Origin: Clostridia bacterium
GTDB taxonomy: Bacteria; Bacillota; Clostridia; UBA1381
DNA length: 49,745 bases
Direction: 5' to 3'
NCBI GenBank assembly: GCA_900770405.1
Contig: CAAGKL010000127.1
Span: 1-49,745 of the forward strand
Of the stretch, positions 1-6,697 are shown one piece after another. A model generated the notes under the pieces. The model was not told where the DNA came from and did not search any database. It was given only the letters and a program-made list of their open reading frames with translations. The stretch's first letter is position 1; every line of letters starts with the position of its first letter. Position numbers and translations under genes: made by a program.

Positions 1-19
1 ACGTGTGCTCTTCCGATCT
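1..19 (+). other. Illumina TruSeq Read 2 adapter remnant at contig edge
   Basis: The first 19 bases, ACGTGTGCTCTTCCGATCT, equal the 3' end of the standard TruSeq Read 2 adapter. They are synthetic, not genomic. Translated from the GTG at position 3 they give the false N-terminus MCSSDL on the first reading frame. Real sequence begins at about base 20. Confidence 0.97.
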
Positions 20-20
20 G

Positions 21-296
21 GAGAAATTCTCGGTAAGTGCGGAATTTGACGCGGGGCGCGGGGCGGTTTACCGTGTAACGAATCCGGATTATAAAATCGC
101 GTGTACGGCGTGGCTTGCGGAGTATGACGGTGACAGGCTTGAGCGTGTGACACTTGCCGAGCGGCGCGAGCTCGCGGTCGGAAAGTACGAATTTACCATA
201 CCGGCAGCTCCCGCGGCGGGCAGGGTGTACCGCTTCGGGCTATGGGACAGTGATATGACGCCGCTTGTCCCGCGCGGGGAATACACGGCGAAATAG
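21..296 (+). CDS. C-terminal fragment of a surface/secreted protein (Ig-like tail module), 5' truncated
   Basis: Only the last 91 codons are present; the frame runs into adapter upstream, so the start is lost. The fragment is one beta-sandwich-like module. It has the pattern of the tail modules that end other secreted proteins here: an A-x-Y-D-type strand (WLAEYDGDRLERV), a middle stretch of alternating polar and hydrophobic residues, and a closing F-x-L/W-W-D-x-x-x-x-P motif (RFGLWDSDMTPLVP). The closest visible relative is the C-terminus of the gene at 43013-45571, which closes with FLWNADLTPI. The stop is 35 bases before the start of the next gene, so it probably shares a transcript with the SLH pair. 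By analogy with the right end of the contig it is probably the tail of a multi-module glycan-binding protein, but this is inference. Confidence 0.75.
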   Translation, partial: EKFSVSAEFDAGRGAVYRVTNPDYKIACTAWLAEYDGDRLERVTLAERRELAVGKYEFTIPAAPAAGRVYRFGLWDSDMTPLVPRGEYTAK

Positions 297-301
297 CATA
301 G

Positions 302-331
302 ATGCCGCAGTGCGGCGGAACGGAGATTTTT
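302..331 (+). promoter_or_regulatory. Leader hairpin directly upstream of the ribosome binding site (copy A)
   Basis: A GCCGC-AGT-GCGGC stem-loop (304-316) is followed by GGAACGGAG, where GGAG (322-325) is the Shine-Dalgarno for ATG 332. The 30-base block matches the one at 4601-4630 at 25 of 30 positions. An in-frame ATG at 302 would read through it as MPQCGGTEIF; that extension is rejected because it merely translates the leader and would precede a good signal peptide. Confidence 0.6.
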
Positions 332-1903
332 ATGAAGAAGATTTTTGCATTTACACTTGCGGCGGCGGTCGGGCTTTGCGGCACGAGCGCGTTTTGCGGG
401 CGCGTCGAAATCACCGCCCCGGGCGGCAATGACGGACAGGGCTACACCCTGGCGGTTTATGACGCGGACAGGACGGTGTGGCTCGATGAGGGCACGGCGT
501 CGGGCGGAGAGGTGAAGTTTGCGTTCGACTTTTTCGAGCGGAGCGGGAAATATCCGTATGTGGTAACCTCGAACTCGGGCGCGGTTGCGGCGGAGGGCGT
601 GCTGATGTACAGCGACACGCAGGAGCTCGCCGCGGCGATTGCGGCACTCAAAGCCGCCTGTGCGGCAGAAAACCCCGGCGCGGCGGTGAAGGCGTGCGTG
701 TCGGAGTATGAGAACGTGTTCCTGCTCGAGGACGGGTTTGAAATCCGCGCGGATATAGAAAAGCTCGACACCGCGGCGGCATACGGCGCGATTGCAAAAA
801 GGCTCGCGGCGGGCGAGATTACGGCGGACGCGCTACGGACGGTTTACCGCGAGGAAATGCTGCTTTGCGCGGTAGAGCACGGCAGTGCGGCGCTGATTGC
901 GCGCGTTGACGCGCAGTACGGCGCATATCTGGGCTTTGCCGAGGACGAGGTCAGCACGGTTTATGCAGAATTGTCCGACGCGGCGCGGCTCGATGCGGCG
1001 GCGATGGAAAAGGGCGCGGTCGCAAGCGCGGCGGAGTACAGGACGCGCCACGCGGGTGCGGTTGCGATTGCCGCGATAAATGCCGCGGGCTCGTATATCG
1101 CAATCGGCGAAATTGTCGATAAGCTTAACACTGCGGCGGGGCTCGAATTTCCGCCGCTGTCCGCCGAAAAGCGGGCGCAGGTGCTGAGCGCGGTTGCGGC
1201 GAAAAAGCCCTTTTCGGGCACTGCCGCGTTCAAGGCGGCTGTGGCGGCGGCAAGCTCGTCCTCATCGGGCGACAGCTCACGCCCGAGCCAATCCACCGGC
1301 GGCAGCGGTGGCGGCGGTGGGTCGTATGTGACGCCGTCGGGCGGCAATAATACCCCCGCGGCGGAGGAAATTTTCAGCGATATGGACACCGCCGTATGGG
1401 CAAAAACGGCGGTCGGGGCTTTGGCGAAAAGCGGAGTCATAAGCGGAAGGGGTGACGGGATTTTCGCGCCGGGCGAGCGTGTGACGCGTGAGGAATTTGC
1501 GAAAATTCTGGTGTGCGCGTTTGAAATCGGTACGGGCACGGCGGAATTTGACGATGTTGCGCCGGATAGCTGGTATGCGCCTTATGTCGGCGCGGCGGTC
1601 GGTGCGGGTGTTGTGTACGGCATCGGCGGCGGCAAGTTCGGCGTCGGGCAGGCGATAACGCGCGAGGACGCGTGTGCGATGCTTGCGCGCGCGGCGAAAA
1701 TCGAGCCGGGGGATTCGGCAGGTGCGGATAATTTCTCCGATGGCGGCGAAATCTCCGACTACGCAAAGCCGTACGTTGCGGCGCTGGCTGCGGCGGGCGC
1801 GGTGAGCGGTATGCCGGACGGTAGCTTTGCGCCGAAAAATCCGCTGACACGTGCCGAGGCGGCGGTGATAATTTATAACTACACAGGAGGCGGGCAAAAG
1901 TGA
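332..1903 (+). CDS. Secreted protein with helical stalk, Gly/Ser linker and three C-terminal SLH repeats
   Basis: This is 523 residues from ATG 332, chosen because GGAG lies at good distance and a signal peptide follows (MKKIFAFTLAAAVGLCGTSAF). Next come a short beta module (to about residue 90), an Ala/Glu-rich helical region (about 90-305), a Ser/Gly linker (about 308-340), and three SLH repeats (about 345-520). The repeats carry the usual F-x-D, W-A, G-x-x-x-G-x-x-D-G-x-F-x-P and T-R-E/A-E/Q-A motifs. SLH domains of this type bind pyruvylated secondary cell wall polymers, so the protein should sit on the wall. The helical-linker-SLH tail resembles the C-terminus of the gene at 45654-49415, but here there are no glycan-binding modules in front. 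It overlaps the next gene by 4 bases (GTGA), so translation is probably coupled. Its role is probably structural. Confidence 0.9.
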   Translation: MKKIFAFTLAAAVGLCGTSAFCGRVEITAPGGNDGQGYTLAVYDADRTVWLDEGTASGGEVKFAFDFFERSGKYPYVVTSNSGAVAAEGVLMYSDTQELAAAIAALKAACAAENPGAAVKACVSEYENVFLLEDGFEIRADIEKLDTAAAYGAIAKRLAAGEITADALRTVYREEMLLCAVEHGSAALIARVDAQYGAYLGFAEDEVSTVYAELSDAARLDAAAMEKGAVASAAEYRTRHAGAVAIAAINAAGSYIAIGEIVDKLNTAAGLEFPPLSAEKRAQVLSAVAAKKPFSGTAAFKAAVAAASSSSSGDSSRPSQSTGGSGGGGGSYVTPSGGNNTPAAEEIFSDMDTAVWAKTAVGALAKSGVISGRGDGIFAPGERVTREEFAKILVCAFEIGTGTAEFDDVAPDSWYAPYVGAAVGAGVVYGIGGGKFGVGQAITREDACAMLARAAKIEPGDSAGADNFSDGGEISDYAKPYVAALAAAGAVSGMPDGSFAPKNPLTRAEAAVIIYNYTGGGQK

Positions 1904-4554
1904 AAAACAGGATTATATCGGGTCTTTTGACCGCGGTGTTTGTGCTCTCGACGGGCACGGCGGTGCGCACAGATGCTGCCGCACCGAGGTCGAACGCGCT
2001 GCTTTATGCGCTCGGCATTATCGATACCGACATTTCCGCAGAGGCTGCGGCGGGCGCTCCGCTTTCACGCGCGGACGCGGCGTACTACACGCTGAAGGTC
2101 GCGGGGTACGAAATCCCGGAATTTAGCGGCAGCATATACAGCGATGTGACGGCAGAAACGAAAAATGCGGCGGCGGTGAATTACTGCGCAAATCTGCAAA
2201 TCTGTGCGCCGGGCGATGCGTACCGCCCGACCGACGGTGTGAAGCTCGCAGAGCTGTTTAAGATGATAGAAACGGCGCTCGGCTACGGCGAGGTGGCGGA
2301 TATGCTCGGCGGCTGGAGCACGGGGTATATGCAGCTGGCGCGCAATCTGGTGCTGGATGACGGTCTGCGCAGTAAGAGCGCGGACAGCGTTGTGACCTAC
2401 GGCGAGCTTGAGGCGATTTTGACGAATACGCTGATGTCGCCGCGGCTGGAGATACAGAAATTCTCGGGCGAGAGCGAGTACACGCTCAACAATAACGAGA
2501 ATGTGCTCTATCAGCTTTTTGACGTGTATAAGGTGACCGGGACGGTCACGGCGAACGCCGCAACAACGCTCACTGCACCGGTTGGGGTCGGCTCGTCGTG
2601 CGTGAGAATCGGCAGCGAGCGCTATCGCGTGGACGCGCTAGCATATCCGGCGCTTTCCGCAAAGCTCGGCTATGAGGTCAACGTCTGGGTCAGGGACACC
2701 GGCGGCGATGCGCTGATTATCAGCTTTGAGGAGCGGACGACGAACACGGAAATAATTGACGCGGAGGATTTTGAGCAACTGACCGACGGCGTGCTCACCT
2801 ACAAATCGGGCTCGCGCCGCAAAAATCTGACAATCCCCGCCTCGTGCGGAATCATATATAACGGCAGGGCGACCGAGCGCGAGCTCGACCCCGACGTTTT
2901 CGCGGGCAGATGGGGCAGCGTGACGCTGATCCGCGACGGCTCGCGCATTACAGGCGTTATCATAAACGCCTACGACAACTACTATGTCGGCAATATCGAC
3001 GCGGAAAAATTCGCCTGCTATGACAACACGGTCAGCAACAGGAAAATCTCCTTTGCCGATGGCGATGACCTGTCGGAGCTTGCGACCTTCCGCGACAACG
3101 CGGGCAATGCGCTCGGGTTCGGCGATATTTCGGTCGGCAGCGTGCTGTCGGTCGCGCAAAACGGCACGGTGTACGACTGTATAATCGTGAAGGAGAGCAT
3201 ATCGGGCGTGCTCGAGAGCGTATCGACCGACGATGGTACCCATATGGCGTTCGTCGACAATAACACCTACGAGCTTTCGCCCGAGATGCAAAGCTCGCGC
3301 ACTATGAGCCTGAAAACCGGCAGCACATACAGGTTTTTCCTCGATGCGTGCGGCAGGATTGCCGCGGCAAAGCTCGAGATGTCGGCGGGCAGGGCGATGG
3401 ACTGGGTTTATCTGCTCGACGTTATTGATGAGCAGGAGCTGTCGGCGGCGGCTGTGCGGGTGCTGACCGCCGCGAATGAGCGCGAGCTCGTCCCGGTGGC
3501 GGACAGGGTCAAAATTGACGGCACGGTCTATAAGGACGCGGACGCGGGCGAGCTGAAAACGCTGTTCAAAAAGGCGAACAGCCCGAGCGGCGAGCTGTGC
3601 CAGCCGATGAAAATTGCGGTCAATGCCGACGGGCGCATTACCGATATTGACACGATTTATTATAACGCCGCCGGGGAGAATGTGAGCGACAGCGCGAACA
3701 GATTTTACAATAACGACAGCGATACGCTCTATTTCAAGAGCAATATAAATGCGTTCGGAATGAAGGTTGGCTATAATGCGCAGACGGTGGTGTTCTGCAC
3801 GCCGCCTGGCAGCGATAACAGGGATTTTATCGCGCTCGGAGTCGACTCGTTTGTGGTGGATACGAAATACAATGTTTACGGCTATAACTCGGATAAGAAT
3901 TCGCGCACGGCGGAGGTTATCGTCTGCACCGACGCTATGGCGGCGGCGCGGCAGATGTGGATGCAGGATTACCTGACGGTGGTGACCGAGGCATCAACGC
4001 GCGTGGACGAGGTCGGCGATGTCGTGACCGTGCTGAAGGGCTATCAGGGCGGCACGCTGAAGGAGTGGACACTGGAGGACGAGAGCGTCCTTGCGACCGG
4101 CACGGGCACTGTGGCGAAGGGTGACAGCATCAGATTCTCCACCGGCAAGGAGGGGACAATCAACCAAATCCAGCTCGTCTACGATTGCAGCGCACGAAAA
4201 TATTATCAGCCGACGCCGATTGCGGGCGATACAAGCGATGGAATTGCGCGGCTCGGCTCGGCGTATCAGCGTATGCAGATCGGCATAGTACAGCCGTTCA
4301 GGATTGCCGACGGGTCGATGGTGACGGCGGTCAATATGGCAGTGAAGCCCGATGACGAGGGGCAGGAGTACATTGTAAATAAGCTGACGACCTTCAAGAT
4401 TTACGTCGTTGACGCGGGCGGCGCGGTGAGCGTGCGCACGGGAACGCAAGACGATATTCACGACTGGTACAATTACGGCACCGACGAGGACACCGACGTA
4501 CTGATGCGCTGCCGTTACGACGAGGGGCGGGATTTAGTAATTTACAGATATTAA
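1900..4554 (+). CDS. Large surface protein with N-terminal SLH region and long beta-rich body of unknown function
   Basis: The GTG start at 1900 overlaps the preceding TGA and has AGGAGG at 1885-1890. The product is 884 residues: a signal peptide (about 1-27), an SLH-like region (about 30-150, with LLYALGIID, R-A-D-A and NLQICAPGDAYRPTDGV), then about 730 residues of repeating short beta strands without any enzyme motif I recognise. The body and C-terminus match the protein at 22742-25378: both contain an I-x-YNG strand followed by a (I/L)INAY-x-x-Y strand, and both end in a V(L/V)MR...VIY/IIY tail. Like that protein and the partial gene at the right edge, it sits next to a C-terminal-SLH protein. 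I infer a wall-bound scaffold or receptor; the family is unnamed to me. Confidence 0.85.
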   Translation: MKNRIISGLLTAVFVLSTGTAVRTDAAAPRSNALLYALGIIDTDISAEAAAGAPLSRADAAYYTLKVAGYEIPEFSGSIYSDVTAETKNAAAVNYCANLQICAPGDAYRPTDGVKLAELFKMIETALGYGEVADMLGGWSTGYMQLARNLVLDDGLRSKSADSVVTYGELEAILTNTLMSPRLEIQKFSGESEYTLNNNENVLYQLFDVYKVTGTVTANAATTLTAPVGVGSSCVRIGSERYRVDALAYPALSAKLGYEVNVWVRDTGGDALIISFEERTTNTEIIDAEDFEQLTDGVLTYKSGSRRKNLTIPASCGIIYNGRATERELDPDVFAGRWGSVTLIRDGSRITGVIINAYDNYYVGNIDAEKFACYDNTVSNRKISFADGDDLSELATFRDNAGNALGFGDISVGSVLSVAQNGTVYDCIIVKESISGVLESVSTDDGTHMAFVDNNTYELSPEMQSSRTMSLKTGSTYRFFLDACGRIAAAKLEMSAGRAMDWVYLLDVIDEQELSAAAVRVLTAANERELVPVADRVKIDGTVYKDADAGELKTLFKKANSPSGELCQPMKIAVNADGRITDIDTIYYNAAGENVSDSANRFYNNDSDTLYFKSNINAFGMKVGYNAQTVVFCTPPGSDNRDFIALGVDSFVVDTKYNVYGYNSDKNSRTAEVIVCTDAMAAARQMWMQDYLTVVTEASTRVDEVGDVVTVLKGYQGGTLKEWTLEDESVLATGTGTVAKGDSIRFSTGKEGTINQIQLVYDCSARKYYQPTPIAGDTSDGIARLGSAYQRMQIGIVQPFRIADGSMVTAVNMAVKPDDEGQEYIVNKLTTFKIYVVDAGGAVSVRTGTQDDIHDWYNYGTDEDTDVLMRCRYDEGRDLVIYRY

Positions 4555-4560
4555 AAATAA

Positions 4561-4591
4561 CGCGGGAAATATGCGGTGCATCTTTCCTGCG
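4561..4591 (+). other. Intergenic hairpin between SLH pair and rhamnosidase gene
   Basis: CGCGGGAAA (4561-4569) pairs with TTTCCTGCG (4583-4591) with one G-U pair, and inside it ATGC (4571-4574) pairs with GCAT (4578-4581). No T-run follows, so it is a weak terminator at best; it may be an mRNA processing or stabilising hairpin. Confidence 0.5.
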
Positions 4592-4600
4592 TAACAATTT

Positions 4601-4630
4601 ATGCCGCGTTGCGGCGGAATGGAGATTAAT
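4601..4630 (+). promoter_or_regulatory. Leader hairpin directly upstream of the ribosome binding site (copy B)
   Basis: GCCGC-GTT-GCGGC (4603-4615) is followed by GGAATGGAG, with GGAG (4621-4624) serving ATG 4631. It is 25/30 identical to the block at 302-331. An in-frame ATG at 4601 would translate the leader as MPRCGGMEIN; I reject it as the start. Confidence 0.6.
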
Positions 4631-6682
4631 ATGAAAAACACCTGCACAATCGGCTGCGCGGGCGCAAAATTTTCGCAGAATAAAATATTTTATTTCAGGA
4701 AGAAATTTACGGCGCGCGCGGGCGGTCGGCTCGATATAAAAATTTTTGCCGACGCGGCGTATAAGCTTTACATAAACGGCGAATTTGTCGGCGCGGGTCC
4801 TGCAAAGGGCAACGACGGCGAGCGGTATTTTGACGAGCGCGCCATCGGGGAGTATCTGACAGACGGCGAAAACGAGATGCTCGTGAGCGTGCTGTGCCTT
4901 GCCTGCGCAGAGGATTTGCCGGGGCATCGGTTTGTGACCTCGCTTTTGCGCAGCGGCAGGGCGGCGCTTGAAATTTCCGGCACGCTGGACGGCGCGCCGT
5001 TTGCGACTGACGAAAGCTGGGAGTGCGCCGAGGAGCGCGCGGTGGATTTTCTGACGCCGGAGTATGCGTACTACACCGGGATATGCGAGCACGTGTGTGG
5101 CAAGCTGCCGCTAAAGTGGGCGCCGGCGCAGGTGCTGATTTCGCCCGAACGGCATATGTTTTGCGGTGAGCCGAGCCTGTGGCGCTGCAAAAAGAGCCCG
5201 ATTCCTCTGATGAAGCTTACCAAAATGCCGATTTCGCTTGCGGTCGGTGAGGTTTATGACGCCGGCGCGGAAACGACGGCGTATCTCGAAATTGCATTTC
5301 GCGGCAGCGGGCGCGTGAAAATCACCTACGCCGAGAAGTATTTCAAAGACGGCAGCGAAAAGCGCGACGATGCCGTCGGCGAGCCCCGCGGCGATTTCGA
5401 CCTGGTCGAGGTGTGCGGGGAGCGGATTTTCCGCCCGTATTGGGCGCGGGTGTTCCGCTATATCAGAATCGAGGCGGACGGCGACGTTGAGATTACCGCC
5501 GCACGGGCGATCGAGACCCGCTATCCGATAGAAATTTCCGACAATTACGACTTCGGCGATGACACCGACAACGCGCTCTGGAAAATCAGCCGCCGCACGC
5601 TCGAGCAGTGTATGCGCGACACCTACACCGACTGCCCCTACTACGAGCAGCTGCAGTACACGCTCGACACCTACCTGCAATGCATTTTTTCCTATCAGGT
5701 GTCGGGCGATGACCGCCTGTGGCGGCGCGCGATACGTGATTTCGCGCTGTCGGCGGACGCGGACGGGCTGACCGCAAGCCGCACCCCGTCGGTGCAGAAG
5801 CAATTTATTCCGTCCTTTGCGCTCTGCTACATTTTAATGGTGCTCACGCACTACGATTTTTGCGGCGATTTTTCGCTCGTTGAGGAAAATGTACCGTATA
5901 TGCTGCGGATAATTTCGTGGTATAAACGCCACAGCGATGAGCGTGCACTGGTTTCGGAGAGCGAATTCTGGCATTTCATCGACTGGGCGGAGGATTTTAT
6001 GCCCGGGCACGGCGTGCCGGTCGGCGAGGAGGGCGCGGCGCTCGGCGTGGAGAGTCTGATGCTGTGCTATACCCTGCGCCGTGCCGCGGCGGTGCTTTCG
6101 GGGACGGTGTTCGACGGCATTGCGCGCGATTGGGCAGCGTATGCCGACAGGATAAACCAAAGTGCGGATAAGTACCTTTACAGCGAGGAGCGCGGGCTCT
6201 ACGCCAACACCGAAAATAAGCGGCATTTCTGCCAGCACGCGCAAATCTGGGCGACGCTTTCCGGCTGCGCAAAGGGCGCAAGGGCGCGGAGCATTATGGA
6301 AAAATCCTTTGAAATCGCGGGCGGCGGGGCGAGCTATGCCTATGCGTATTTTCTGTTCCGCGCGCTCGATGCGGCGGGCATTTACAAAAAACGCCGCGAA
6401 ATGCTTGACAGCCTGCGCCGCCTTGTCGGGCTCGGCTGCACAACCGTGCCGGAGACCCCGACCGATGCGCGCAGCGAATGCCACGCGTGGGGCGCGGTGT
6501 GCCTGTACGAATTCACGGCGATGGATCTGGGCGTGCGCAAAATCGGCGGCGAAATCGTCGTGCGCCCCTATACGGCGGAGCGTGACCGCGCGAGCGGGAC
6601 GGTGTATATCGGCGGGCGCGCAGTTTTTGTCAGCTGGGAGAAAAAGGACGGCAGGGTGGAAATTCGCACCCGGGGCATATGA
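4631..6682 (+). CDS. GH78-type alpha-L-rhamnosidase, cytosolic
   Basis: This is 683 residues from ATG 4631, without a signal peptide, so it is probably intracellular. The N-terminal third (about 1-290) is beta-rich, with KLYINGEFVGAGPAKG, typical of the accessory beta domains in GH78. The alpha/alpha-barrel part starts near residue 305. It carries TDCPYYEQLQYTLDT, the variant of the GH78 DCP-x-x-E signature that provides the general acid region, and near the C-terminus SECHAWGAVCLYEF, matching the S-x-CHAW motif of this subgroup. A final beta-sandwich segment (about 625-683) closes it. The family hydrolyses terminal alpha-L-rhamnose from oligosaccharides. It lies 76 bases after the SLH gene and 15 bases before the lyase gene, so an operon is likely. 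Sugar specificity is inferred from family only; some DCPYYEQ-type members are uncharacterised. Confidence 0.85.
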   Translation: MKNTCTIGCAGAKFSQNKIFYFRKKFTARAGGRLDIKIFADAAYKLYINGEFVGAGPAKGNDGERYFDERAIGEYLTDGENEMLVSVLCLACAEDLPGHRFVTSLLRSGRAALEISGTLDGAPFATDESWECAEERAVDFLTPEYAYYTGICEHVCGKLPLKWAPAQVLISPERHMFCGEPSLWRCKKSPIPLMKLTKMPISLAVGEVYDAGAETTAYLEIAFRGSGRVKITYAEKYFKDGSEKRDDAVGEPRGDFDLVEVCGERIFRPYWARVFRYIRIEADGDVEITAARAIETRYPIEISDNYDFGDDTDNALWKISRRTLEQCMRDTYTDCPYYEQLQYTLDTYLQCIFSYQVSGDDRLWRRAIRDFALSADADGLTASRTPSVQKQFIPSFALCYILMVLTHYDFCGDFSLVEENVPYMLRIISWYKRHSDERALVSESEFWHFIDWAEDFMPGHGVPVGEEGAALGVESLMLCYTLRRAAAVLSGTVFDGIARDWAAYADRINQSADKYLYSEERGLYANTENKRHFCQHAQIWATLSGCAKGARARSIMEKSFEIAGGGASYAYAYFLFRALDAAGIYKKRREMLDSLRRLVGLGCTTVPETPTDARSECHAWGAVCLYEFTAMDLGVRKIGGEIVVRPYTAERDRASGTVYIGGRAVFVSWEKKDGRVEIRTRGI

Positions 6683-6697
6683 CGGACGGAGGAAATT

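Noticed and set aside
302..331. Upstream in-frame ATG codons at 302 and 4601 giving MPQCGG/MPRCGG extensions
   Set aside because: They translate a repeated leader hairpin plus Shine-Dalgarno, and good starts with proper spacing follow at 332 and 4631.
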